From the NCBI RefSeq assembly GCF_001559775.1, contig NZ_LOHX01000152.1:89967-153966 (forward strand): a stretch of DNA of 64,000 nucleotides, given 5' to 3'. Position 1 is the first letter of the stretch; every line of letters begins with the position of its first letter. The notes below the pieces were generated by a model that was not told the DNA's origin, did no database searches, and was given only the letters and a program-made list of their open reading frames with translations. This document shows, in pieces, positions 9,612 through 18,726 of the stretch. The position numbers and the translations under genes were made by a program. Origin of the DNA: Streptobacillus felis. GTDB lineage: Bacteria; Fusobacteriota; Fusobacteriia; Fusobacteriales; Leptotrichiaceae.

Positions 9612-10558
9612 TGAGCAAATTAATTAAATTAGAAGGACTTAAAGTTCATTACCCAATTAGAGGAGGTTTTTTTAATACTATTCAAGATTATGTTAAAGCC
9701 GTTGATGGTGTAAGCATGGAAATAGAAAAAGGAAAAACTTATGGATTAGTTGGAGAATCTGGTTCTGGAAAGTCAACTATAGGGAAATCTATAATAGGAT
9801 TAGAAAAAATTACTGAAGGCAAACTTTTCTATGAAGGTGAAGAAATTAATTTAAATAGAGTAAAGAGAAAATCAATGTATAGAAAGAATGTGCAAATGAT
9901 ATTCCAAGATTCAATGTCTTCATTGAATCCTAAAAAAAGGGTTTTAGATTTATTATCTGAACCTTTAAAAAACTTTGAGAACTTTACTCCAGAACAAGAA
10001 AGAAAAAGAGTAGTAGAATTACTTGAAATAGTTGGTATGACTGAAGATAATATAGTTAAATACCCACATGAGTTTAGTGGAGGACAAAGACAAAGATTAG
10101 GTGTTGCAAGAGCGATAGCAACTAATCCCAAATTAATAATAGCAGATGAGCCTGTATCAGCTTTAGATTTATCTGTACAAGCTCAAGTATTAAATTACAT
10201 GAAAAAAATACAAAAACAATTAGGTTTAAGCTATATATTTATATCTCATGATTTAGGTGTTGTAAAACATATGTGTGATCATATTTCTATAATGTATAAA
10301 GGAAGATTTGTTGAAACAGGAGATAAAAAAGTAATTTACTCTCAACCACAACATATTTATACTAAGAGATTAATAGCAGCTATACCTGATGTTAATCCTT
10401 TAATTAGAGATGAAAAGAGAGACTTTAGGGTACAAATTGATAAAGAATATAAAGAATTAGAAAAAGTATACTATGATGAAAATGGAAAAGTATTTGATTT
10501 AGAATTATTTGATGAATCAAATGAACATTATGTTGCTTTAAAAAAGGGAGGTAAATAA
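9611..10558 (+). CDS. Oligopeptide/dipeptide ABC transporter ATPase (OppF/DppF-like)
   Basis: This is the second ATPase of the heterodimeric ATP-binding pair. Walker A GESGSGKST starts at residue 48, followed by IFQDSMSSLNPKKRV, the FSGGQRQR signature, Walker B IIADEPVSALDLS and the H-loop ISHDLG. It is 315 aa, with a charged C-terminal tail lacking cysteines. The start is GTG at 9611, sharing its G with the TAG stop of the upstream ATPase, which implies translational coupling. It lies 3 nt before the permease gene. Confidence 0.92.
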   Translation: MSKLIKLEGLKVHYPIRGGFFNTIQDYVKAVDGVSMEIEKGKTYGLVGESGSGKSTIGKSIIGLEKITEGKLFYEGEEINLNRVKRKSMYRKNVQMIFQDSMSSLNPKKRVLDLLSEPLKNFENFTPEQERKRVVELLEIVGMTEDNIVKYPHEFSGGQRQRLGVARAIATNPKLIIADEPVSALDLSVQAQVLNYMKKIQKQLGLSYIFISHDLGVVKHMCDHISIMYKGRFVETGDKKVIYSQPQHIYTKRLIAAIPDVNPLIRDEKRDFRVQIDKEYKELEKVYYDENGKVFDLELFDESNEHYVALKKGGK

Positions 10559-10561
10559 AAT

Positions 10562-11524
10562 ATGTGGAAAACGGTTTTAAGAAGAGTTATTGCAATGATT
10601 CCTCAATTATTTATCTTAAGTATTATAGTATTCGTGGTTGCTAAGTTAATGCCAGGGGATCCGTTTACTGGGTTAATATCTCCGACAACACCACCTGAAG
10701 CAATAGAAAAATTAAGAAGAGAAGCAGGGTTATACGATCCTTTATATGTTCAATATGTTAATTGGATGAAAAGAGCATTTAGTGGAAATTTTGGTATAAG
10801 TTATACATATAAATTACCAGTAACAAGAATAATAGGTGAAAGAATATATAATACATTTTTCTTATCATTATTATCAGTTATTTTAATGTATTCAATTGCA
10901 ATTCCTTTAGGGATTTTAAGTGGAAGATATGATGGTTCAAGATTAGATAAAATTGTTACAGTTTATAACTTTATAAGTTATGCAATGCCTACATTTATCT
11001 TATCATTATTAATGGTATTTATTTTTGGATATAAATTAAGAATATTCCCTACTGGAGGTTCAGTAGATTTAGGATATACACCTGGTACTTCAGCTTATGT
11101 AATTAATAAGATATATCACTTATTATTACCAGCTATAACATATGCTTTACTTGCTACAACATGGACTATAAGATACTTAAGAAGTGAAATTATAGATTCA
11201 AAATCATTAGATTATGTTAAAACAGCAAGAGCAAAAGGTGTACCTGAATCAGTTGTTTATTCAAAACACATCTTTAGAAACTCTGTATTACCTATAGCAG
11301 CTTTCTTAGGTTATACTATTACAGGTTTATTTGGTGGATCTATATTTATAGAAACTATATTTAATTATCCAGGTATGGGACAATTATTTATTTCATCAAT
11401 ATCATCTAGAGATTATTCAGTTATTACAACATTAATATTATTTTATGGATTCTTAAGTTTATTAGGTTCATTATTATCTGATATCTTATTAATGATAGTA
11501 GATCCAAGAATTAGAATAGAGTAA
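10562..11524 (+). CDS. Peptide ABC transporter permease (OppB/DppB-like)
   Basis: This 320-residue inner-membrane permease has about six predicted transmembrane segments. The N-terminal phrase FVVAKLMPGDPF and the later YVKTARAKGVPESVV (the EAA loop that docks to the ATPases) are typical of OppB/DppB. So is ETIFNYPGMGQLF near the C-terminus. GGGAGG-like sequence (about 10547-10552) precedes the ATG. It forms the channel together with the following permease. Confidence 0.92.
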   Translation: MWKTVLRRVIAMIPQLFILSIIVFVVAKLMPGDPFTGLISPTTPPEAIEKLRREAGLYDPLYVQYVNWMKRAFSGNFGISYTYKLPVTRIIGERIYNTFFLSLLSVILMYSIAIPLGILSGRYDGSRLDKIVTVYNFISYAMPTFILSLLMVFIFGYKLRIFPTGGSVDLGYTPGTSAYVINKIYHLLLPAITYALLATTWTIRYLRSEIIDSKSLDYVKTARAKGVPESVVYSKHIFRNSVLPIAAFLGYTITGLFGGSIFIETIFNYPGMGQLFISSISSRDYSVITTLILFYGFLSLLGSLLSDILLMIVDPRIRIE

Positions 11525-11536
11525 AGGAGGAGAAAA

Positions 11537-12487
11537 ATGAAGACAAACGAAGATTTAGAATTAGAAATGGATGAAATGCACGAAAAATCAGAACAAAAAG
11601 AAAATGTTGATAATTTTAAAAGTGAAGTTCCATCAGGATTTAATGTAATTAAAAGAGAGTTTCAGAAAGATAAAGCTGCTTTATTTTCTCTAACTTTATT
11701 TGTAAGTTTAATATTAATAATATTTATATCTGCAACATTTTTCTTAGATGTTAACGATGTAATGAAGGTTAGGTTATTAGATAAGTATGCAGCTCCATTA
11801 GAAGGTTATTGGTTAGGAGCTGACTATGGTGGGCGTAGTATACTAGGTCAGTTAATTATTGGTGCTAGAAACTCAATAGTAATAGGATTCTCAGTAACTA
11901 TAATTACATCATTTATTGGAATAGTAGTAGGAGTAATTATTTCTTATTATGGTGGTTGGATAGAAAATATTGCAATGAGAATTATAGATTTCATAAGTAT
12001 TTTACCAACTACATTAATAATAATAGTTTTTGTTACTATAGTGCCTCAATACAATGTTGTTACATTTATATTAATAATGTCAGTATTTTATTGGACAGGA
12101 ACAGCAAGACTTATTCGTAGTAAAGTATTATCAGAAGTTAGAAGAGACTATATTAATGCATCAAAAACTATGGGTACTAGTGATGTTAAAATAATTTTTA
12201 GAGAATTATTACCAAATATTTCATCTTTAATTATTGTTGGTTTAACTTTAGGTTTTGCAGGGAATTTAGGGATAGAAACAGGATTAACTTTCTTAGGTTA
12301 TGGTTTACCTCCTCAAGTTCCATCTTTAGGAATATTAATAAGTTATGCAACAGCTCCAGAAGTACTTGCTGATAAATGGTGGGTATGGATGCCAGCATCA
12401 TTATTAATCTTAGTTATTATGTTATGTATTAACTATATTGGAGAAGCATTAAAGAGAGCTAGTGACGCTAGACAAAGATTAGGATAA
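11537..12487 (+). CDS. Peptide ABC transporter permease (OppC/DppC-like)
   Basis: This is the second permease, 316 aa. It has a long acidic cytoplasmic N-terminus before the first membrane segment (about residue 45). YWLGADYGGRSILGQLIIGAR and the EAA loop YINASKTMGTSDVKI are followed by ETGLTFLGYGLPPQVPSLG, all typical of OppC/DppC. AAAGGAGGAG precedes the ATG. It is the last gene of the operon and ends at a terminator. No substrate-binding protein gene is found in this cluster. Confidence 0.92.
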   Translation: MKTNEDLELEMDEMHEKSEQKENVDNFKSEVPSGFNVIKREFQKDKAALFSLTLFVSLILIIFISATFFLDVNDVMKVRLLDKYAAPLEGYWLGADYGGRSILGQLIIGARNSIVIGFSVTIITSFIGIVVGVIISYYGGWIENIAMRIIDFISILPTTLIIIVFVTIVPQYNVVTFILIMSVFYWTGTARLIRSKVLSEVRRDYINASKTMGTSDVKIIFRELLPNISSLIIVGLTLGFAGNLGIETGLTFLGYGLPPQVPSLGILISYATAPEVLADKWWVWMPASLLILVIMLCINYIGEALKRASDARQRLG

Positions 12488-12488
12488 A

Positions 12489-12520
12489 AAAAGCTGAATT
12501 TTAATTCAGCTTTTTTATTT
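12489..12520. terminator. Bidirectional terminator between the peptide transporter and the M24 peptidase
   Basis: GCTGAATT (12493-12500) and AATTCAGC (12503-12510) form an 8-bp stem with a 2-nt loop. An A-run precedes the stem and a T-run follows it, so it can end transcripts from both strands. The minus-strand gene stops inside the T-run. Confidence 0.88.
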
Positions 12521-13522
12521 TATATATTTAGTTAAAACCTTACATCCATCTTCAGTTACAAATATGTCATCTTCAATTCTAATACCTACTTTATCAGGTA
12601 TATATATACCTGGTTCAATAGTAAATGTTATCCCTGGTTCTAATAAATCTTTTGTTTTTTCTGATACATCAGGGTATTCATGACAGTCCATACCTAATCC
12701 ATGACCTAATCTGTGATTGAAATATTTTCCGTATCCAGCTTCAGTAATTATATCTCTTGCAATTTTATCTAAATATGCAAATGATATTCCAGGTTTTACA
12801 GCCTTTATTGCCTCTGTATTTGCACGTAATACTAAATCATATATTTCTTTTTCAAATTTTCCAACTTTACCAAATTCTATACATCTAGTAATATCGCTTG
12901 CATATCCTTTGTAATAACATCCTAAATCTAGTAAAACATATTCATTTTCTTTAAGTTTTCTAGAACCGCTTACACCATGTGGACTAGCTGCATTTTCACC
13001 GAATAATACAATAGTATCAAAACTCATTTTACAAATATTATGTTTTTTTATTTCATTTTCTATTATTGATTTTAATTCAAGTTCAGTAATACCAACCCTT
13101 AAATTTTTAACTGCAATATCTATACATATATCAGCATAATATGCTGCCTTTTCCATAAGCTCTAATTCTTTATCATTTTTTTTCTTTCTAAAATTTCTAA
13201 CCAAAGATGAAATATCTTTTACTTCAGAAACATTATATACATCTTTTATAGATTCATATCTTGATACTGTTAAATGATCTTTTTCTATTCCCAATTTACT
13301 TATATCAGAAGTATATTTTTTTAAAACTTCATATGGATTTTGTGTATCTAAGTATCCGATAACTGTAATATCATTTGTAGATTTTTTCGCATCTTCTTCC
13401 TCTAATTTAGGACATAGAATAAATTCTTCACCTTTATTATTTAAAGCATATATCAATGTTCTTTCGTGAGGATCACATGCAAAATTTGTTAAGTATTCTA
13501 CATTTTTTGGTGTTGTAATCAT
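12515..13522 (-). CDS. M24 family Xaa-Pro peptidase, N-terminus interrupted by a stop codon
   Basis: M24 metallopeptidases of this type release the residue before proline. The metal ligands are visible: Asp pair in DLGCYYKGYASDITR, His in HRLGHGLGMD, Glu in FTIEPGIYIP and Glu in GIRIEDD. The frame starting at 13522 begins MITTPKNVEYLTNF, which lacks the first ~18 residues usual for the family. Those residues are encoded in the same frame just upstream (13576 to 13541) behind a good ribosome binding site, but an in-frame TAA (13540-13538) separates them. Translation may restart at 13522, where no ribosome binding site is seen, or the gene may be a recent pseudogene, or the stop may be a sequence error. 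Confidence 0.85.
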   Translation of the reverse strand: MITTPKNVEYLTNFACDPHERTLIYALNNKGEEFILCPKLEEEDAKKSTNDITVIGYLDTQNPYEVLKKYTSDISKLGIEKDHLTVSRYESIKDVYNVSEVKDISSLVRNFRKKKNDKELELMEKAAYYADICIDIAVKNLRVGITELELKSIIENEIKKHNICKMSFDTIVLFGENAASPHGVSGSRKLKENEYVLLDLGCYYKGYASDITRCIEFGKVGKFEKEIYDLVLRANTEAIKAVKPGISFAYLDKIARDIITEAGYGKYFNHRLGHGLGMDCHEYPDVSEKTKDLLEPGITFTIEPGIYIPDKVGIRIEDDIFVTEDGCKVLTKYIK

Positions 13523-13537
13523 TATTGTATCAAGTTT

Positions 13538-13584
13538 TTAATTTTGAATAAATTCTAGTAATTCTTTCTTTTTCATATTATCAC
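13538..13584 (-). other. Orphaned start region of the M24 peptidase with in-frame TAA
   Basis: Read on the minus strand, AGAGGTGA at about 13588-13581 precedes an ATG at 13576-13574. It encodes MKKKELLEFIQN and then TAA (13540-13538). After the TAA come five codons (KLDTI) running directly into the ATG at 13522. The peptide before and after the stop reads as a normal M24 N-terminus, so a single-codon nonsense change explains it. Confidence 0.75.
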
Positions 13585-13594
13585 CTCTTTTTTT

Positions 13595-13623
13595 ATTATA
13601 CTCGTATAATTTGAATATTGCAA
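13595..13623 (-). promoter_or_regulatory. Promoter of the M24 peptidase
   Basis: On the minus strand, TTGCAA (13623-13618) and TATAAT (13600-13595) are 17 nt apart. They lie about 20 nt upstream of the ATG at 13576. Position and quality support the longer, interrupted gene start. Confidence 0.7.
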
Positions 13624-13673
13624 TAAAAAAATATGCAAATTCCAATAATAAACTTATAACTCTATTAGTTCCA

Positions 13674-13702
13674 TTGACATTTGATTTTATTCGGTGTATC
13701 AT
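13674..13702 (+). promoter_or_regulatory. Promoter of the repeat lipoprotein gene
   Basis: TTGACA (13674-13679) and TATCAT (13697-13702) are separated by 17 nt. They lie 28 nt upstream of the chosen ATG, divergent from the M24 promoter. Confidence 0.72.
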
Positions 13703-13730
13703 TAGTGTATAACAAGGAGAGGTGAAGAAA

Positions 13731-15791
13731 ATGAAAAAAAATTTAAGAAATTTATTTATTGGTATAGTAGTAAGTTTATTTATTACGTCATGTTCTGCTT
13801 TAACAGCAAAAGAACAATATGAAAGAGGAGATTATATAGGAGCTCTTGAAACTACAGCATATGAACTGAAAAATGCTAAAGGTCCTGTTCCTGTAGAAAT
13901 TGAAAGAGAAATCATAAACAGAATAAGAGAAACAGAAAATAGGTATGTTTCTATAATAAATAATGCAACAGATGAAAGAACTATTTCAAATACATATTTT
14001 GAATTATGGCAGATGGGTAGTATTATAGAAAAAAATCCTATTTTAGAAAAATATACAGATTTTAGATTAAGACAAGATAATTATAGAAATTTAAATAAAG
14101 CTATTGAATCAATTAAAAAATATGCTAATTATGACTTAAACGATAGAATTAATTCTTTAGGGGAATTTATTAATAAATTAAGAAATGCTGGTGCAAAAAA
14201 CGGACAATATTCATCATTATTTGAATCATTTGCAAGATATACAGCAGATATATATATTAATAAAGCTGAAAGTTTAGAAAGACTTGCAAAATTTGAAGAA
14301 GCTAAAGAATTATATTATAGAGGATATGAATCATATAAAGACTTTAGTGATAATTATAGAAATTCTCAACAAAAATACATTAACCTTAAAAAAGATATTG
14401 ATTTAGCTTTAGCTTCTGAGTATTATACTTCTGGAATAAGCTTATATAATTCATCAAGATTTTCTGAAGCTAAAACTAAATTAGAACAATCAAGATCTAT
14501 TTATTATAAATATTCTATGAGTAGAAATGTTGATCAAATTGATACTTATTTAAAAGATATTAAACGTAGAATAGACTTTGATGTTGCAAATAGAAATTTT
14601 GATGAAGCTAAGAAAAACTATAATTCAGGTAGCTATGACAGAGCTAAAACAAGATTTTTAGAAGCTAAGAAAATTTATGAATATTATGGTAATTATACTT
14701 TATCTAGAGAAATTGATGTATATTTAGAAAATATAAAATATAGACAAGAATTACAAATAGCAGATAAATATTTTGAAGAAGGTCAAAGAAACTATAACTT
14801 ACAAAGATATGATGTAGCAAAAACATCATTTGAAAAAGCAAGAGAAATATACATTTCTCGTGGTGAAAGATCTAAAGTAAGTCAAATAGATGTATATTTA
14901 GAAAATATTAGAACTAGAACAGGAAACAATCAAGCTAATAATTTTGATGTATATTACAGACAAGCTATGTCATATAGAGAACAAGGTGATAAAGCTTATA
15001 GATTAGACGATGCAAATTATTACTATAAATTAGCAATAGATAGTTTTAAAAAAGCTTTAAATTATACAAATGATTACTATAAACGTAATGAAGTTAATAG
15101 ATTAATACAAGATTTAGAATTAAAAATAAAAAATAATAATTCTAATTATGAAAAAGAATATAAGTTTGTACAAGAGTTTAATAAGGCTGTAGAGTTTGTA
15201 AATTTAGGAGATAAACAAACTACTTATGAGAATGCAAATTATTACTATAAACAAGCAATAACTGCATATAAAAATGCATATGATTTAACTAATGATAGAA
15301 ATAGAAAAAATGAAATAAACACATATATTAAAAATTTAGAGCAAAAAATAAATCAAAATAATAAAGAGATAAGTAATTTGTCAAAATATACAGAATTATA
15401 TAACAAAGCTAAAAATCTTATAAAACTTGGAGAAAGTAAACAAAATAGATTTGATGCTAATTACTATTTTAGACAAGCAATTAACTTATTAAATGATTCT
15501 TTAAAATATACTAAAGATTCTAAAATGATTAAAGATACAAAAAATTTAATTTCTGATTTAGAAAAAAGAATTAATATGGATTTCTATATCAATGATTTCA
15601 CTAAAATGTACAATGAAGCACAAGAATTTGTTAAATTAGGTGATAGTAAAATAAGAGTTGAAGATTCAAATTATTACTATTTAAAAGCAATAGAAACATT
15701 TGAAAGAGCAATTAAATATACAACTGATCAAACAAAAATAAATGAAATAAATATTATTATAAAAGATTTAAAAACAAGAGTAGTGTTCTAA
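13731..15791 (+). CDS. Large TPR-like repeat lipoprotein
   Basis: I cannot name this gene. The ATG at 13731 follows AAGGAGAGGTGAAG, and the product then starts with a lipoprotein signal peptide (MKKNLRNLFIGIVVSLF) and lipobox ITSC with C21. A GTG at 13722 in the same frame is less likely. The mature part (~665 aa) is almost wholly helical. It has repeated units of ~35-90 residues such as ARKIYEYYGNY-type helices and a recurring NYYYKQAI / NYYYKLAI / NYYYLKAI element in the C-terminal half. This suggests tetratricopeptide-like repeats. It is probably anchored to the periplasmic face of a membrane, as a scaffold or envelope protein. It has its own promoter and terminator. Confidence 0.8.
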   Translation: MKKNLRNLFIGIVVSLFITSCSALTAKEQYERGDYIGALETTAYELKNAKGPVPVEIEREIINRIRETENRYVSIINNATDERTISNTYFELWQMGSIIEKNPILEKYTDFRLRQDNYRNLNKAIESIKKYANYDLNDRINSLGEFINKLRNAGAKNGQYSSLFESFARYTADIYINKAESLERLAKFEEAKELYYRGYESYKDFSDNYRNSQQKYINLKKDIDLALASEYYTSGISLYNSSRFSEAKTKLEQSRSIYYKYSMSRNVDQIDTYLKDIKRRIDFDVANRNFDEAKKNYNSGSYDRAKTRFLEAKKIYEYYGNYTLSREIDVYLENIKYRQELQIADKYFEEGQRNYNLQRYDVAKTSFEKAREIYISRGERSKVSQIDVYLENIRTRTGNNQANNFDVYYRQAMSYREQGDKAYRLDDANYYYKLAIDSFKKALNYTNDYYKRNEVNRLIQDLELKIKNNNSNYEKEYKFVQEFNKAVEFVNLGDKQTTYENANYYYKQAITAYKNAYDLTNDRNRKNEINTYIKNLEQKINQNNKEISNLSKYTELYNKAKNLIKLGESKQNRFDANYYFRQAINLLNDSLKYTKDSKMIKDTKNLISDLEKRINMDFYINDFTKMYNEAQEFVKLGDSKIRVEDSNYYYLKAIETFERAIKYTTDQTKINEINIIIKDLKTRVVF

Positions 15792-15797
15792 TACTTA

Positions 15798-15827
15798 AAA
15801 GACTAGTAAAAACTAGTCTTTTTTTTT
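15798..15827 (+). terminator. Terminator after the repeat lipoprotein gene
   Basis: GACTAGT (15801-15807) and ACTAGTC (15812-15818) form a stem around an AAAA loop. The stem is extended by A-T pairs and followed by a run of T. Confidence 0.9.
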
Positions 15828-15883
15828 AGAAAATAATTGAAAAAAAAGTAAAAATATGATAGACTGAATATAATGGGAGGAAT

Positions 15884-16279
15884 ATGAAAAGATATATATT
15901 TCTAATGTTTTATTTACTATTGTTAAGCTGTTCAAGTATTGAAAATAAAGCAACGATAACTAACTTTGAAAAAAAAATTATTTCAAATGAAGTAATTAAA
16001 GTGCAAAATGAAATTATTGATTTAGCAAAAATAGATAATAAAGACGAAATAAAAAAAAGGATAGTAACAACACTTAAAAATGAAATGATATTGTCACACT
16101 TATCAAATTATAATTTTTCAGAGTTTATAATTATGTTTTCTGAAGAATTAGAAGTATTATCAAGTAATAAAGTAAAATCTATTTTATTAATAAATTATGA
16201 AACAGAAACTTGGTATTTTGATATAATTTGGGAGAAAGAAGATAATAATTGGATGATTAGTAGTGTTGAATTTGAATAA
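15884..16279 (+). CDS. Small lipoprotein of unknown function
   Basis: I do not recognise this 131-residue protein. It has a short lysine/arginine start, a hydrophobic stretch and a lipobox LLSC near residue 16, so it is probably exported and lipid-modified. The rest is a compact alpha/beta region ending in WYFDIIWEKEDNNWMISSVEF, which resembles the accumulation fold of small NTF2-like lipoproteins; that is a guess. GGGAGG at 15875-15880 precedes the ATG. It lies 17 nt before RNase Y and may be co-transcribed with it. Confidence 0.7.
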   Translation: MKRYIFLMFYLLLLSCSSIENKATITNFEKKIISNEVIKVQNEIIDLAKIDNKDEIKKRIVTTLKNEMILSHLSNYNFSEFIIMFSEELEVLSSNKVKSILLINYETETWYFDIIWEKEDNNWMISSVEFE

Positions 16280-16296
16280 AAAAGAAGGGAGAAAAA

Positions 16297-17862
16297 ATGG
16301 TTGTTTATATATTAATCATCTTAATTGCGGTAATTATTGTTTTAGTTGGATATAATTTAACTAAAAGTAAATTTACTAAAAAATATGGTGAATATAGTGA
16401 CTTAGAATTGAAAATATTTAATTTAAAAAGAAAATTAGAAACTACAAAAAAAGATGTAGAAAGAGAAATTGAATCATACAAAAAAGAAGAAACTTTAAAA
16501 GTTAAAGAAGAACTTTTAGCTCAGAGAAAATTAGTTGATGAAGAAATTAAAGTTATGAAGTCTGAAATTTTAGTTAAAGAGGAAAGGATAGCTAAAAAAG
16601 AAGAAAATTTAGAATTAAGAACTAATAAATTAGAAGAAAAAGAAGCTAAATTAGAAGAAAGAAAAGAAAAAATTGTTGAAATTGAAAATGAATTAAATTC
16701 AATGATAGAAAAAGAAGAAAAAGAATTAGAAAGAATTTCAGGTCTTACTTCTGAACAAGCAAAAGAGATAATTTTAATTAAATTAGAAGATGAATTAGAA
16801 TATGATAAAGCTCGTTTAATTAGAGATTATGAATACAATTTAGAAAGAGAAAAAGAAAGATTAGCAAAATCTGCAATAGCAATTGCAATAAATAAATCAG
16901 CTTCAGATTATGTTGCTGATGCAACTATTTCTGTAGTTCAATTACCTAGTGAAGAAATGAAGGGTAGAATTATAGGTAAAGAGGGAAGAAATATTAGAGC
17001 TTTAGAAGCTGCAACAGGTGTTGATTTAATTATAGATGATACTCCTGAAGCTGTTGTACTTTCATCTTTTGATGGAGTTAGAAGAGAAGTTGCAAGACTA
17101 GCTCTTGAAAAATTAATACAAGATGGAAGAATACACCCTACTAAGATAGAAGAATTAGTTGAAAAATGTCAAGCAGAAGTTGAAAATTCAATGATAAGTG
17201 CAGCTGAAGAAGCAATATTAGAAGTTGGAATTCCTGCTTTACCAAAAGAAGTTTTAAAAACTTTAGGTAAGCTTAAATTTAGAACATCTTTCGGGCAAAA
17301 TATATTACAACATTCAATAGAAGTTGCACATTTATGTTCTGCCTTAGCAACTGAATTAGGTGTAAATGTTGATTATGCAAAAAGAGCTGGATTATTACAT
17401 GATATAGGAAAAGCATTCTCTCATGAACAAGAAGGTTCTCATGCAATTAATGGAGCAGATTTCTTAAGAAGATTCTCTAGAGAAAATGAAATAGTTATTA
17501 ATGCTGTAGAGGCACACCACAATGAAGTTGAACCTACTTCAGTTGAAGCAATTATTGTACAGGCTGCAGATGCAATTAGTGCTGCAAGACCAGGTGCTAG
17601 AAGAGAAACATTATCAAATTACTTAAAACGTTTAGAGCAATTAGAAGAAATTGCAAATTCACATCATGGAATAGAAAGTTCATATGCTATTCAAGCTGGA
17701 AGAGAGTTAAGATTAATTGTTAAACCAGAAGAAATTAGTGATGATCAAGCAGTAATATTATCAAGAGAAGTTGTTAAAGATATTGAAGAAAAAATGCAAT
17801 ATCCAGGACAAATAAAAGTTACTGTTGTTAGAGAAACAAGAGCAACTGAATATGCAAAATAG
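16297..17862 (+). CDS. rny: Ribonuclease Y
   Basis: RNase Y is a membrane-anchored endoribonuclease that starts mRNA decay. The 521-residue protein has one N-terminal membrane helix (residues 2-19) and a long charged coiled coil (about 25-200). A KH domain follows (KGRIIGKEGRNIRALEAATG), then an HD domain with the catalytic pair H368-D369 in RAGLLHDIGKA. Length and domain order are standard. A terminator-like hairpin separates it from ymdB, its usual neighbour in Firmicutes. RNase J is also in this window, so both main decay enzymes are present. Confidence 0.97.
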   Translation: MVVYILIILIAVIIVLVGYNLTKSKFTKKYGEYSDLELKIFNLKRKLETTKKDVEREIESYKKEETLKVKEELLAQRKLVDEEIKVMKSEILVKEERIAKKEENLELRTNKLEEKEAKLEERKEKIVEIENELNSMIEKEEKELERISGLTSEQAKEIILIKLEDELEYDKARLIRDYEYNLEREKERLAKSAIAIAINKSASDYVADATISVVQLPSEEMKGRIIGKEGRNIRALEAATGVDLIIDDTPEAVVLSSFDGVRREVARLALEKLIQDGRIHPTKIEELVEKCQAEVENSMISAAEEAILEVGIPALPKEVLKTLGKLKFRTSFGQNILQHSIEVAHLCSALATELGVNVDYAKRAGLLHDIGKAFSHEQEGSHAINGADFLRRFSRENEIVINAVEAHHNEVEPTSVEAIIVQAADAISAARPGARRETLSNYLKRLEQLEEIANSHHGIESSYAIQAGRELRLIVKPEEISDDQAVILSREVVKDIEEKMQYPGQIKVTVVRETRATEYAK

Positions 17863-17886
17863 TTTTTAAGTTAATTAAGTAGAATA

Positions 17887-17923
17887 TTAAGCAGTCATAT
17901 TTAATTGACTGCTTAAATTTTTA
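17887..17923 (+). terminator. Terminator-like hairpin between rny and ymdB
   Basis: TTAAGCAGTCA (17887-17897) and TGACTGCTTAA (17906-17916) form a perfect 11-bp stem with an 8-nt loop. ATTTTT follows. It may end rny transcripts or only attenuate read-through, because no clear promoter precedes ymdB. Confidence 0.8.
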
Positions 17924-17936
17924 GAATGGGGAAATT

Positions 17937-18716
17937 ATGAAATTTGCAATTATAGGAGATGTAGTTGGATTACCAGGAGAAGATACACTTTTTAAATTTT
18001 TATCAAAAAGAGCAAAAAATTATGATTTTATTATAGTAAATGCAGAAAATATAGATAGAGGTTTTGGTATAGTACCAAATAATGCAAAAAGTATGTTTAA
18101 TTATGGTGTTGATGTAATAACTTTAGGAAATCATACTTTTGATAAAAAGGAAATTTATGATTATTTAAATAATGAAGAAAGAATAATAAGACCATATAAT
18201 TTTTCTAAGGAAAATCCGGGAAAAGGTTATGCAATAATCAAAAAAAATAATGTTAAAATAGCAGTAATAAGTTTACAAGGTAAAGTATATATGAATACAA
18301 ATCATTGTCCTTTTTTAGCTGTAGATGAATTGATTGAGGAGTTAAAATCTGAGGTGGATATAATCATTGTAGATTTTCACGCCGAGGTTACGTCTGAAAA
18401 AAATGCTATGGGATGGAATTTAGCAGGTAAAGCGTCATTAGTATACGGTACTCACACCCATATACAAACGGCTGATGAAAGAATATTGTTAAACAAAACT
18501 GGATATATTACAGATGTTGGTATGACAGGTGGTCATGATGGTATAATAGGTATGAATAAAAAAGAGATAATAAAGAAGTTTAAAAATGGAATGCCAACTA
18601 AATATACTGTATGTGAAGAAAATAAGAGAATTAATGGTATAGAGGTGGTTATAGATCCAAAAAACGGTAAAACAACTTCTATTACGAGAATAAATTTATC
18701 ATATGAAGAAATATAG
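17937..18716 (+). CDS. ymdB: YmdB-family metallophosphoesterase
   Basis: YmdB-family proteins are dinuclear-metal phosphodiesterases shown to act on 2',3'-cyclic nucleotides in Bacillus. The 259-residue product shows the metal-site motifs GDVVG, NAENIDRGFG, GNHTFD, DFHAEVTSEK and GTHTHIQTADE, in the family order and at the family length. The position directly behind rny matches the conserved rny-ymdB arrangement. The start at 17937 follows GGGGAA. It overlaps no gene and precedes cmk by 10 nt. Confidence 0.92.
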   Translation: MKFAIIGDVVGLPGEDTLFKFLSKRAKNYDFIIVNAENIDRGFGIVPNNAKSMFNYGVDVITLGNHTFDKKEIYDYLNNEERIIRPYNFSKENPGKGYAIIKKNNVKIAVISLQGKVYMNTNHCPFLAVDELIEELKSEVDIIIVDFHAEVTSEKNAMGWNLAGKASLVYGTHTHIQTADERILLNKTGYITDVGMTGGHDGIIGMNKKEIIKKFKNGMPTKYTVCEENKRINGIEVVIDPKNGKTTSITRINLSYEEI

Positions 18717-18726
18717 AGGTGAAAAA

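Noticed and set aside
15855..15874. Promoter for the small lipoprotein gene at TATAAT 15869-15874
   Set aside because: Transcription from it would start after the ribosome binding site at 15875-15880, and no suitable -35 exists. The sequence is probably chance.
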